DNA of 37,827 nucleotides, taken from Candidatus Jordarchaeia archaeon (GTDB taxonomy: Archaea; Asgardarchaeota; Jordiarchaeia; Jordiarchaeales; Jordiarchaeaceae). The stretch covers positions 1 to 37,827 of the forward strand of contig JAHQXB010000043.1 of assembly GCA_029856435.1 (NCBI GenBank), read 5' to 3'. Positions 8,588-17,725 of this stretch are shown one piece after another. How positions within the stretch are numbered: the stretch's first letter is position 1; each line of letters begins with the position of its first letter. A program made the translations under genes and the position numbers. The notes under the pieces were generated by a model, which ran no database searches, was not told where the DNA came from, and saw only the letters and a program-made list of their open reading frames with translations.

Positions 8588-9739
8588 TTAATTGTTGTTT
8601 TTGTTGTGTCGTAGGTAGAGTATGAAAAACATAAAGCCAGCAAGGGCCATGACTAGAGCGAAGAGCATAGTGTATCTGTATCCCCATATTTGGCTGATGA
8701 CTCCTCCTATTATGGGTCCCACAACAGTTGATAGGCTTATGGTGAAATTGAGTAGGCCCACTGATGTTCCCCTCTCTATACCGCTTTCGGCTACAAATTT
8801 TAGGGAGCCAATGTATAGTAGTGACCATGAGAGGGCTAGAACTAGCTGCATGGGGATTGTCTGCCAAAAGTTTTGTGCAATAAAGTATAAGGCGAAAGTT
8901 AATGCAGAAAAAGAAAGTCCCCCCACAACTAGAGATGTGCTTTTGAACCGGTCCAGGGGTCTCATTATGAAGAATTGGCCAAATGAATTTATTGCGTATA
9001 GTATTCCTATCCAGAGCTCGTTTGCTCCCAGCTGATTTAAGAAAAGCGGGAAAATTATCCATGTAGCGTAAGCGCCCGTGTGCCTAAAAAAGAAGGCTAT
9101 GTAGATGGAGATGTTTCTTTTGATTACATTTTTGGGAAACATAGGCACCTTAAGCCTAACATCGGGTATTGACATTTTGAGAGCCACGAGAAAACCCAAA
9201 AAGAAGAAAACTCCAGCCAATACAAACACTTCCCAGTAAACTGCAACAATGCCCGCCACGAAGTTGCCCACACCCCAACCTAGGGAACCATAAGAGACGA
9301 AACTGCCCATTTTCCTCCTTATCTCGTAACCATAGGCGATTAAGGCTTGGGGATAGATTCCCACACAGAAACCCGCCGCCGCCCAAGTCATTGTAAATAC
9401 TGTAGTGTTGGGAGCTAAAGGCTGCAGGGAGAACATCAATGCGGAGGATAACAGGCCAGCCACTAACAATGTCTTTCTTCCAGTAACATCAGCTGCTCTA
9501 CCAAAAATGTAGTTGGAAATGAGCTGGGTTAGCCCAAAAAGAGTGCCAATGAGACCTATTTGGGTGTCCGTGGCACCCAGATCTTTAGCAAAAAGAGGAA
9601 TAATTATGAAGCTAGTGGCTACAGAAACATTGGCAAAAAACATAATGGCGTTAGGCTTAAACATAGAAACTTGGCCTGTCTCTACTTTTTCAGCCACCTT
9701 TTTCCTGAACATTCTGCTTAGCAGGTTACCGCTCACCAT
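8588..9739 (-). CDS. Major facilitator superfamily transporter
   Basis: This polytopic membrane protein of about 383 residues has eleven or twelve hydrophobic segments. It carries the MFS loop 2-3 signature as 'NYIFGRAADVTGRKTLLVAG' (G-R-x-x-D-x-x-G-R-K), and the second half opens with 'FFRHTGAYATWIIFPLFL'. The start at 9739 (MVSGNLLSRMF) is preferred over the in-frame GTG at 9757: GGAG lies five bases before it, and a TATA box sits 27 bases upstream, almost touching the GTG. The sequence resembles drug- or sugar-efflux-type MFS proteins, but the substrate cannot be assigned. It is convergent with flavodoxin and probably transcribed alone. Confidence 0.9.
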   Translation of the reverse strand: MVSGNLLSRMFRKKVAEKVETGQVSMFKPNAIMFFANVSVATSFIIIPLFAKDLGATDTQIGLIGTLFGLTQLISNYIFGRAADVTGRKTLLVAGLLSSALMFSLQPLAPNTTVFTMTWAAAGFCVGIYPQALIAYGYEIRRKMGSFVSYGSLGWGVGNFVAGIVAVYWEVFVLAGVFFFLGFLVALKMSIPDVRLKVPMFPKNVIKRNISIYIAFFFRHTGAYATWIIFPLFLNQLGANELWIGILYAINSFGQFFIMRPLDRFKSTSLVVGGLSFSALTFALYFIAQNFWQTIPMQLVLALSWSLLYIGSLKFVAESGIERGTSVGLLNFTISLSTVVGPIIGGVISQIWGYRYTMLFALVMALAGFMFFILYLRHNKNNN

Positions 9740-9760
9740 TTGCACTCCATCTTTCACTCT

Positions 9761-9770
9761 TTTTTATACG
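9761..9770 (-). promoter_or_regulatory. TATA box of the MFS gene
   Basis: On the minus strand CGTATAAAAA is centred about 27 bases before the ATG at 9739. This fits a leaderless or very short-leader archaeal transcript and helps decide the start codon. Confidence 0.45.
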
Positions 9771-9967
9771 GATCCAAGAATATTTTTTTAAGGATGAAAC
9801 TGTAAACGAACAAGCTTTAATTCTTTATGGTAAACCCCAGACCCACTCTCCATAAAAAATAAGAGAAAACAGGAATGAAACTTATATTTTCCAAAAAATG
9901 AAGGGGAAAATTCTTAAAAAAAGTAGGTTTAGGGAACCCGAATTGAGGAAGTGTGCTTGTTTCTGCA

Positions 9968-12900
9968 TTATATTTTTTTGGCTCTCGCCGACACATCTTG
10001 AAGTATCAGGTTTAACAGTTTTATTAGTTCCATATTTGTGGTGTATATTCCCAGAGGCTCTGGTGCTGCGACTGCTAGGATCATTTCTTCGCTGTCCCTG
10101 TTGAAGGCGTACACATTTCCGGAGTAATGTTTGATTTGTATGTTTGGCGTGGATATTGGGGGAGCCTTCCCCTCAACGTCTGAGACCAACATGACTCTCT
10201 GTCTGGGCATCTGTGAGAGCTCACTTAAGGGTACGTCCTCAAGAGTGGGTGTTAGGATTGTTATGGTGCTCTTTGTGTTTCTTATGAAGGTTTTGAGCAG
10301 GTTGAGTATTTGCTCTCTTCCCACCACCCTCTCAGTGTCTTCGAATGGTTTGGGCTCAATTTCCTCGGCTAGTTTCATTATTTTGGTAATTAATTTCAGG
10401 GTATCCTGGGTGTTGGTTATGGCTTCATCTATTTTTTCTGGAATTTCTTCTGCGAAGCTATTTAGGGCTAGAGTTGAGTCTCTCTCGTTTTCTTCGATGT
10501 TTATCTTGGTTAGGGTTATGGTTTTGCTTATTTCTTTTAGGTAGTTTGAGGTTGCTTCTTGAAGCTGTTGTTTCAGGGACTGTTCCATGGTTGAGTAACC
10601 TGAGTTTAGGGCCTCTCCAAGTGAGGTGTAACTATCCTTTATGCTTTCAATGGTTTCATAGGTTTTGGATTTGAGGTCAGAGTGTCTTTTTTCAAATAAG
10701 AGACCCAGTTCTCTTTCAAAATCCAAGAGTTTTGTTTGAAGGCTTGCGAAAGGCTTATCAGTTATTCCAGCAACGCTCTTCAGTTCGGTTTCTGTGGCGT
10801 CTCTACTCTCCCTACTATGTTTGTCCAGTGTAGATAACAAATCGTATTTCATTTTTTCCAAGTAGCCTGGCAATTCTTGTCCAATAGCGGATATTACCTC
10901 TTTGGCTCCTTTTAGCACATTGTCCTGTTTCTCCCTAATCTCGTCTCTGGTCTTGGCCAGGTTTTCTTCCAGTTTTTCCTTATGGTCAGTGAGTTGTTTT
11001 CTGAGCACTTGGAATTCTTGTTCTATTCTAGAGGATACCTCCTTCTCCTTTAGGCTCAACAGTTTTACTGCCTTCTCAACGTAGCCATTTAGAGCCTCCT
11101 TTAAATTGGAGTGGAATTCTCCCAGTCTTTGCTCAGTTGTACCAATGAACTCCTTTATCTGGGTTTCCAAGTTTCTTTCAAGCGCCAGCCTCTCATCAGA
11201 TATCTCCTGAATGATCTGGCTTCCAAGGACGGGGACCTCGCTGGCAATTTTATCCGCGAATGTTTCCAAATCCGCTATGGACTCTGAGGAAACTTTTTGT
11301 ATTTCTTCTTTTGAAGCTAGAAGGCCACTAACAGTTTGCCTGGTTCGTGTGAAAATTTTTTGGGCCTCTATATTTGCGTTTTCCAAAGTTTTCTGGAGGC
11401 TTTCAGTGGTTTCCTCAAGTGAACTCTTTAAAGTCTCAGAAAGGCTCTCCACTGTGCCTTTAAACTGGCCCACAGTGTTTTCTATCAGTGCAGTGGACTG
11501 GGCTCTTACTGATGTCAACACCTCGCTGAGGGTCTGCGATACTTGACTTAGCTGCTGTGTGGCCTCACTAAGCATCTCCTCTCCCTGCTGACTCACTCTC
11601 TGGGACATGTTGGAGCATTGTTTCAGAATGTTTTCCCTCCCCTTTTTCATTGCATCTCCAATGCTTCGCTCCAGCTGGTTCTGAAGAGATAAAACGTTTT
11701 TGCCCTGTTCACTTAAGTTATTGATTGTTTCCTCTAAAAACTTGTTCAGAGCCATTCCAGTTTGTTCCTTGAAGCTGTTCTGCTCTTCCAATATTTTGTT
11801 AATTTCATTCTTCACAGATTCGTGTAGTGCCTGATAGGTTTCAACGATTTTTCCAATCTTTGATTCGAAGGCGCCCAGTAGGGTTTTTATTTGCTCAGCT
11901 TTGCCCGACACCTCTTCATCAGCGTATTTTTCTGTGCGTTTAACCATTTCACTGCTTTCTGTAAACATGGATGCTGCGAGTTCTTCCAATTGCTTGGAGA
12001 AGGAATCTGTAGCCTCGGTTAACTTTGAGTGATGATTAGAATTCAGAGTGTTCAGTTTTCCCCGCATCTCCTCCAAGTTTGTGGCTTGGGTCAAAATGGA
12101 GCTAAGTTCTTGGAGAGAGTTTAGATTTGTTTCGGTGACAGCACTGGCGCTGTCTGAGACCAACTTGTAACTGGTTTCTAGCACGTCCTGGACTTGGCCA
12201 AAAAGGTTGCCCAATTGCTCCTGAACATCCGAAGAAAGGGCAGTGGTGGTTTCATAATTTTCAATTATTGCTTTCTGTAAAACTTCAGAGGTTTCCTCCA
12301 ACTGTTTACTGATTCTAGTTTTAGCTGATTCAAACGCTGTTAAGCAGCTGTCTTCATGGCTTCTCATCTGGCTTGAGGCGTCTTTTATAATCTCCATTAT
12401 TTCTTGAAGATAGCTGTCTAATTGCTTGTCAACCTCCAGGAATGATTCGCTCAAACTGCTCTCGTTTATGTTCTTGAGGTTAATTATTTCGGAGTTCACA
12501 ACATCTTCGTAGGTTACCTTCACCGCTTGGTCAATTTCCCCTTTAGTTTTGGCGTCCTGGTCAACGAATAGGCGAATTGTTTTTTCAGTGCTCTTTCCGA
12601 GCGACTCTCTAATGTATGTCAAACTCCTGTCAAGCTCATCGAGGATGTTTGTGGAAACCATATTAATATTCTGGTTAACATCATTAACGGAGCTGCGTAG
12701 TTCACCTTTTAGAACCATAATTTCCTTTTTACTTGCAGCGATTCTATTCATAAGCTCCTCTGTTTCTTCCTTTCCCAGTGAGAACTTTTTCTTATCGCCC
12801 GACTTGTCCTCAATGTACTGGAGGATGTCAACCATTTTGTTAATCGCGGTGGTGAAGGTTTCTTCAAAACTGGTCATTTTACTCTTTTGAACCGCAACAC

Positions 12901-15406
12901 TATCTGTAAAGTTAACTGAAAGATTTTTTCTAAGAGACTCTGACTCGGAAGCGAAGTTGGACATAAAGTCTTCTAGGTGTTTCTTGGTTAACTGTGTCCT
13001 ATTCTCCAAGTACTCACCAATTTTTCCCACCAGACTCTTGTCCGCTTCACTTATCCTTTTTAGAATATTTTCTACAACTGTTCTTAAGTCTTTAGAGGCG
13101 CTGTCTTTTCTTTCTTTTAAGTTTTGCTTTAGGGATTTGGTTCTCCCGTCTATTTCTGCGCCTTTTGTTTCCAGCTCGACCTCCACTTTTTGGAGCCCTT
13201 CGCTTAGGGACGATTTTAACAGTTTTTCCTGCTCCCCCAAAATTTCCCAGATTTTTTCCAATCCCTTTTTTACTTTGTCCGAGTCAATGGTCTTTTTTGT
13301 GAATAGAGTCTCTTCCCACTCCTTAGTCTTTTTCTCCAATTTCTCCTTCAACTGTTCAAGATTTTTCATCAGCTCTTCTTGATTGGTTCTAAGGGTTGAT
13401 GCAACCTGCTGGCTCTGCGCATTTATTTTTTCTTCCACAATTGTACGGGTTTTGTTAAAGGACCCCATTATGTAGTTAACCTTGTTCTCCAATCCCTCAA
13501 TTGTCTGTTTTAGGGCTTCATCGATTTCCACCAAGTAACTGTCCCTAAGGACCGTTATTCTGTCACCAACGCTTTTTGCCAGCCCAACAAATCTCTGTAA
13601 CACCTGGTCACTGTGTTTACGAAATTCTTGAACCAAGTTTTCCCGCAGTTCATTTAGGGTGTTGTGGAATTCTTGTATTGCATCTTTGACCAAGTTTTTC
13701 ACAGAGTCATTAGTCTGGCTAGTTACAGAGTCAAAAGCCTGTTTTGACCAGTTATCGAAGCCAATCAAACTGTTTTCCCGAGCATCTAAAACCTCGTGGA
13801 AATTGTCCAGAGAGATTTGCACTGCTTCCTTAAATTTGTCCTGAAGTTTGTTTAGAACCGCAGCCTGTTCTTTTATGCAGCTCTCCACTTCACTCATAAC
13901 CATTGCGGAGTAGCCCTCAAAGAGATGTGTGGTGGACTTCTCAATTATTGTTCCCTGTTCTTCCACAGCCCTCATCAGAGACTCTTTTAAGTTTCGGGAA
14001 GCTTCTCCGATCATATTTATTTGTGTTTGGATTTTCTCTCCCAGAGTGAGTAAGCTGCCACCCAAAGAGTCAGCCATTTGCTCCCACTGTTTCGAAATCT
14101 GGAATACTGTTCGCTCAAAGAGGACTCCCTGTCCACCCTCATATTTTTTTAGTGTAGTTGTGATATCTTGCATCCTTTGTCCTAGTGCCTCAAATGATCT
14201 ATCTAGTGTGCTTAGGGGTTCTGTGGTTTCATCCTTATATTTCTCCATTATGCGTGATGCTTCCGTTTGGAAATTGTTTATGAATTCTTTAATCTTGGAG
14301 TTTACTCTCTTTGATTCTTCAAGTATTAGACCTCTAAGCTTTGCGGTTTGAACCTTAACCTTTTCCTCAGCTTCTCCTAGGAAGCCGACTAATTTTTTCT
14401 GGTTCAGATCGAGGTTTTTTCCGATATCCCCTAAAAGTGCCGAGTTAACGTCCCTCACTCTTGATAATTGTGTTTCAGTTAGGGGCTTCAATTCCTCCAC
14501 AAATTCCGAAACTCCAGACATCACGGTCTTAGCAATTTTTAGGGTGTTTTCATTTATAGTGTTTAGTGATTGGAGTTTGATGTCTCTAACACCTTTTAGA
14601 GATTGGTCTAAGGTATAATCTATGTCTGAGAATAGGGTTATGAGTTCAGAGTTTGTTCTTGCGGATACATCGCTTGTTCTTGTTTCTATGGCTTTTAAAG
14701 TATCGTTTACAGCGGTTTCCAGCTTTTCTTGAAACTCATTTATGGAGTTTCTTGTATGTTCTATGAAGTCCTTCAAAACTTTCTCGGAAGTTTCCTTTAC
14801 CCTTTCTATGTCGCTTCGAAAGGTGTCCACTGCTTCTTTGGCTCTGCCGACGAGGGTTTTTATTATTTCGCGGGAATCCTTCTCGTGGTGTTCAAGCATC
14901 TGTGTTAGGAGCTCTCCAACGCTTTGTGATTGTTGATTTGCTTCGGTTTGAAAATTGTCCAAGGATTCTTTAGTTGAAGCCAGAAGCTGGCCTAGCAGTT
15001 GAGAACTACTGTCTTTAACTTCCTTCAAATAAGTGGCTAAGCGCTCATCCAGACGAGTTTTGAGAGAAAGCACGCTCCTACTAAGTTGTTCAATGGCGCT
15101 TTTGGCACGTTCCACCATGTTTTTCTTCAAGTTTTCCAGCTTTGACTGAAGTGTTTCGGCAACCATACCAGTAAGGGCTAGGCGGGGGGTTAAAGCAATG
15201 TAGAAGTCAATTTTTCCCGGAATTTTTTTAATAACTCCCATAGACTCCAGTTTTTCCAGCTCCCGTGTAACTTCCGGAATGGTTAGATTCGTGTAGACTG
15301 CTAATTCTGAGGCTGTTTTTGCGCCAAGTCCCACACATGTTGCGTAAACTTTTGCCTGTACGCCGGTTATTCCAATATCCTTCAGAGTGTCTTCCCAAAC
15401 GGACAT
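9968..15406 (-). CDS. Giant TrmB-like HTH - coiled coil - PLD-like protein (1812 aa)
   Basis: Residues 1-75 form a winged helix of the TrmB type, including ITGVQAKVYATCVGLGAKTA and a recognition-helix region TIPEVTRELEKLESMGVIKK. Residues about 80-1670 are almost unbroken helix rich in S, T, E, K, Q and L. I count only about half a dozen prolines and three cysteines there, with loose 7- and 11-residue periodicity. Residues about 1690-1812 (VVGREQILNLLKTFIRNTKS, then TITILTPTLEDVP, to the end) match the C-terminal PLD-like domain seen in TrmB-family regulators. TrmB regulators are usually 250-350 residues, so here the short linker coil has become roughly 1600 residues, over 200 nm if a straight helix. 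It is the third gene of the operon, one base after the previous stop. A DNA-tethered filament or spacer is the inference; no function is known to me. No transmembrane segment is visible. Confidence 0.85.
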   Translation of the reverse strand: MSVWEDTLKDIGITGVQAKVYATCVGLGAKTASELAVYTNLTIPEVTRELEKLESMGVIKKIPGKIDFYIALTPRLALTGMVAETLQSKLENLKKNMVERAKSAIEQLSRSVLSLKTRLDERLATYLKEVKDSSSQLLGQLLASTKESLDNFQTEANQQSQSVGELLTQMLEHHEKDSREIIKTLVGRAKEAVDTFRSDIERVKETSEKVLKDFIEHTRNSINEFQEKLETAVNDTLKAIETRTSDVSARTNSELITLFSDIDYTLDQSLKGVRDIKLQSLNTINENTLKIAKTVMSGVSEFVEELKPLTETQLSRVRDVNSALLGDIGKNLDLNQKKLVGFLGEAEEKVKVQTAKLRGLILEESKRVNSKIKEFINNFQTEASRIMEKYKDETTEPLSTLDRSFEALGQRMQDITTTLKKYEGGQGVLFERTVFQISKQWEQMADSLGGSLLTLGEKIQTQINMIGEASRNLKESLMRAVEEQGTIIEKSTTHLFEGYSAMVMSEVESCIKEQAAVLNKLQDKFKEAVQISLDNFHEVLDARENSLIGFDNWSKQAFDSVTSQTNDSVKNLVKDAIQEFHNTLNELRENLVQEFRKHSDQVLQRFVGLAKSVGDRITVLRDSYLVEIDEALKQTIEGLENKVNYIMGSFNKTRTIVEEKINAQSQQVASTLRTNQEELMKNLEQLKEKLEKKTKEWEETLFTKKTIDSDKVKKGLEKIWEILGEQEKLLKSSLSEGLQKVEVELETKGAEIDGRTKSLKQNLKERKDSASKDLRTVVENILKRISEADKSLVGKIGEYLENRTQLTKKHLEDFMSNFASESESLRKNLSVNFTDSVAVQKSKMTSFEETFTTAINKMVDILQYIEDKSGDKKKFSLGKEETEELMNRIAASKKEIMVLKGELRSSVNDVNQNINMVSTNILDELDRSLTYIRESLGKSTEKTIRLFVDQDAKTKGEIDQAVKVTYEDVVNSEIINLKNINESSLSESFLEVDKQLDSYLQEIMEIIKDASSQMRSHEDSCLTAFESAKTRISKQLEETSEVLQKAIIENYETTTALSSDVQEQLGNLFGQVQDVLETSYKLVSDSASAVTETNLNSLQELSSILTQATNLEEMRGKLNTLNSNHHSKLTEATDSFSKQLEELAASMFTESSEMVKRTEKYADEEVSGKAEQIKTLLGAFESKIGKIVETYQALHESVKNEINKILEEQNSFKEQTGMALNKFLEETINNLSEQGKNVLSLQNQLERSIGDAMKKGRENILKQCSNMSQRVSQQGEEMLSEATQQLSQVSQTLSEVLTSVRAQSTALIENTVGQFKGTVESLSETLKSSLEETTESLQKTLENANIEAQKIFTRTRQTVSGLLASKEEIQKVSSESIADLETFADKIASEVPVLGSQIIQEISDERLALERNLETQIKEFIGTTEQRLGEFHSNLKEALNGYVEKAVKLLSLKEKEVSSRIEQEFQVLRKQLTDHKEKLEENLAKTRDEIREKQDNVLKGAKEVISAIGQELPGYLEKMKYDLLSTLDKHSRESRDATETELKSVAGITDKPFASLQTKLLDFERELGLLFEKRHSDLKSKTYETIESIKDSYTSLGEALNSGYSTMEQSLKQQLQEATSNYLKEISKTITLTKINIEENERDSTLALNSFAEEIPEKIDEAITNTQDTLKLITKIMKLAEEIEPKPFEDTERVVGREQILNLLKTFIRNTKSTITILTPTLEDVPLSELSQMPRQRVMLVSDVEGKAPPISTPNIQIKHYSGNVYAFNRDSEEMILAVAAPEPLGIYTTNMELIKLLNLILQDVSARAKKI

Positions 15407-15407
15407 T

Positions 15408-17720
15408 TTAGGCTTCCCCTACTTTTGAGATTTCTTTTTCAACGGCCTCTAATTGTTTTTGAGCTTCGCTCACAGACTTCAAAAAGTTTGCGAGTCCCTT
15501 TGATATGCTTCCTCCACTCTTTTTCACTTCACCCTCAACAGAGGAGAGGCTGGTAATAAGCGTTTTAATGTTCTCCTGTATATTGCTCATCTCTTCCTTC
15601 AATTCTTTGAGCAGCTGGTTTCCCTGTTCTGATAATTCACTGCTTGTTTTTTTGCCTTGCTCCGACAGTTTTTTAGAAATACTTGCGTAGGAACCTTCAA
15701 GGTTTTCCTTCACCTTTACTTTAACGGAAGTCAAGCTGGGTTCAGCGTCCTCAGCCACACTTTTTATATATTCGCTTAGGGAGTATTTTTCCGCATCTGC
15801 GGTTTCCAAAATGCTCGATTTGCTCTCCTCCAACTCCTTCTTGAGACTACTTATACTATTTGTGACGATGTTCTTTAGGGTGGACTCCAATCTCTCAACA
15901 GACTCCATAGTTGCTGAAGAACTCTCATTTATTCCTTCACCCATTTTTTGCTGGAACTCATTTACCAGATTTTCAATACTTTTTCCCAAATTCTGGTCCA
16001 GCTCCCGCAATTTCTTGATGAAGGCTTCCTGCACTTCTATCGTTTTCGTTTTGGTTCCTTCAAGAATTTGACTAAAATTCCCTTTTGATTCTCCAACGTC
16101 TCTAATCACTCTTTCTAGGGATTGCTCTATTTCTGTGGTCATGCTTGTTGATGCACTTTCTCCAATTTCACCCATCAATTCACTGGTGCTTTTAATAAGT
16201 CCTGAGGTCTTACTCCTGAAATCAGCATTCTGAGATAGGATTAAGGCTTGGTTGGCGTCGAGGACGCTCCTAACATTCCTTGTGACACTATCTTTAATGG
16301 ACTTGTTCTTTTCAACATATCCCTCCAAAGATTCAGACAGTTTTTCTAGGAATTTTTTTAGAGCCCCATCAAAATCCTGCTTTGTTTCTGCCAGTCCAGA
16401 GTCGAAATTGGACTTTATTAGTGAGGCGTTATCATAGAAGGATTTAACGGACACAGTTGCCATTTGTGTGAATTGCTCCTCATAGCTTTGAAGAACGGAT
16501 TGAATCTCCTTCAGTTGCGAAACAAACATTTCATTAATATTAGTATTTATTGAGTCTACCAATTTGGATATCTGCTCCAAAGCACTCGAGAGATCCTCTC
16601 TTATCTGTTCCTGTAAAGATAGCACACTTCCCTCCAGTCGTTCCAGCTGACTCACAAGTTGGGAAGAGAAGCTGGAAATCAGGTTTCCCACACTCTTGGA
16701 GAACTCTTCCTCCTTTGAACTGACTACTTCCGAAAGTTTATCCTTGGCTCTGCTGCTAATCTCTTCAATTTCCTTGATTTTAGCTTCCGCAATGCCTTTT
16801 AGTTCTGTTTTAAACTCTTCTTTCACCTTCTCCAGAAGGGATGTAGCCTCCTCAAATTTTTCGTCCGCATCACCCTTAAGCCTTTCGTGAGACTCAGCCA
16901 CCTTACCCTTATACTCGTCACAAATCTTGTCCAGAGAGCTTATGGTTTCTGTATCCAGCGTTTCCAGCCTATTTTTCATCTGGAGAACCATGGATTCAGC
17001 TTTCCTTTTGGCGTCCGCAAATATGGATAAGAGATTATCTTGATGCTTATCTAAAATTTCAGATGCCTGTGTTCCAAAATCCCCAATTTGAGTCGTAAAG
17101 CGTGCATAGTTTCCTTTTATTTCGCTGCCTTCCTCCTCTTCGAATTTTTGTATGCTTGAAAGGAGTTGACTGCTTAACTCTTCAGAGACTTTTGATAATA
17201 GTTCCTCCTGTTTCTTTCGGTTTTCCTGAGTTTTGGAGCGAAACTCCGCCGCTAGTTCACCAATCTGTGAAATCATTGATTCTACTTGGGTGTCCAGGTT
17301 TGATTGTGTGCTTGTGATACTTTGGCTGAAACTGCCCTTTGAAGCCTCAATTTTTTCCGTGATTCTACTATCTACTTGTTTCAGGTTTGCAAGTAGCCCC
17401 TCAGTTATGCGGTCAATTCCCTGGCTGAGAGCATCAACCTGAGTGTTAATTTCTTCCCTCAGGCTTGCCTCCATCTCTTGCATCCATTTAATGACATTGC
17501 TTTCAGCATCCTTAAGTGAGGCCAAAAACTTCTTCCTTAACGCATCCTCATTCGACTGCAGCTGTTTTGAAGCAGTTTTCAATTTTTCAGATGAGGAACC
17601 AATTTGCTCAGTTAAGCTGGAAAACGTCTGGTCTAACCTCGTTTCCAATTCCTTGACACTATTTTTTGTTTCTTCCAATGATTCCCTTTTGGCTGCAACC
17701 TTCTGCTGAATTTTTTCCAT
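15408..17720 (-). CDS. Large proline-free coiled-coil protein (about 770 aa)
   Basis: The protein is helical coiled coil throughout, with a single proline (in EDAEPSLTSV, near 690) and one cysteine (KICDEY). Composition matches the middle of the following giant protein (S/E/K/L/Q-rich; phrases such as 'LxxxLESLxxxVExxx'), but it has no HTH and no C-terminal domain. The start chosen is ATG at 17720 (MEKIQQK): AAGGAGGA lies about ten bases upstream, whereas ATG at 17729, which makes a four-base overlap with the ATPase stop, directly abuts that site. It ends one base before the giant gene begins. The two probably co-assemble through their coils. No family beyond generic coiled-coil or apolipoprotein-like repeats is recognised. 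Confidence 0.8.
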   Translation of the reverse strand: MEKIQQKVAAKRESLEETKNSVKELETRLDQTFSSLTEQIGSSSEKLKTASKQLQSNEDALRKKFLASLKDAESNVIKWMQEMEASLREEINTQVDALSQGIDRITEGLLANLKQVDSRITEKIEASKGSFSQSITSTQSNLDTQVESMISQIGELAAEFRSKTQENRKKQEELLSKVSEELSSQLLSSIQKFEEEEGSEIKGNYARFTTQIGDFGTQASEILDKHQDNLLSIFADAKRKAESMVLQMKNRLETLDTETISSLDKICDEYKGKVAESHERLKGDADEKFEEATSLLEKVKEEFKTELKGIAEAKIKEIEEISSRAKDKLSEVVSSKEEEFSKSVGNLISSFSSQLVSQLERLEGSVLSLQEQIREDLSSALEQISKLVDSINTNINEMFVSQLKEIQSVLQSYEEQFTQMATVSVKSFYDNASLIKSNFDSGLAETKQDFDGALKKFLEKLSESLEGYVEKNKSIKDSVTRNVRSVLDANQALILSQNADFRSKTSGLIKSTSELMGEIGESASTSMTTEIEQSLERVIRDVGESKGNFSQILEGTKTKTIEVQEAFIKKLRELDQNLGKSIENLVNEFQQKMGEGINESSSATMESVERLESTLKNIVTNSISSLKKELEESKSSILETADAEKYSLSEYIKSVAEDAEPSLTSVKVKVKENLEGSYASISKKLSEQGKKTSSELSEQGNQLLKELKEEMSNIQENIKTLITSLSSVEGEVKKSGGSISKGLANFLKSVSEAQKQLEAVEKEISKVGEA

Positions 17721-17725
17721 AAAGT

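Noticed and set aside
10131-17709. Many plus-strand ORFs of 60-141 codons across the coiled-coil genes
   Set aside because: They are antisense shadows of a very long, compositionally biased coding region, rich in S, F and L.
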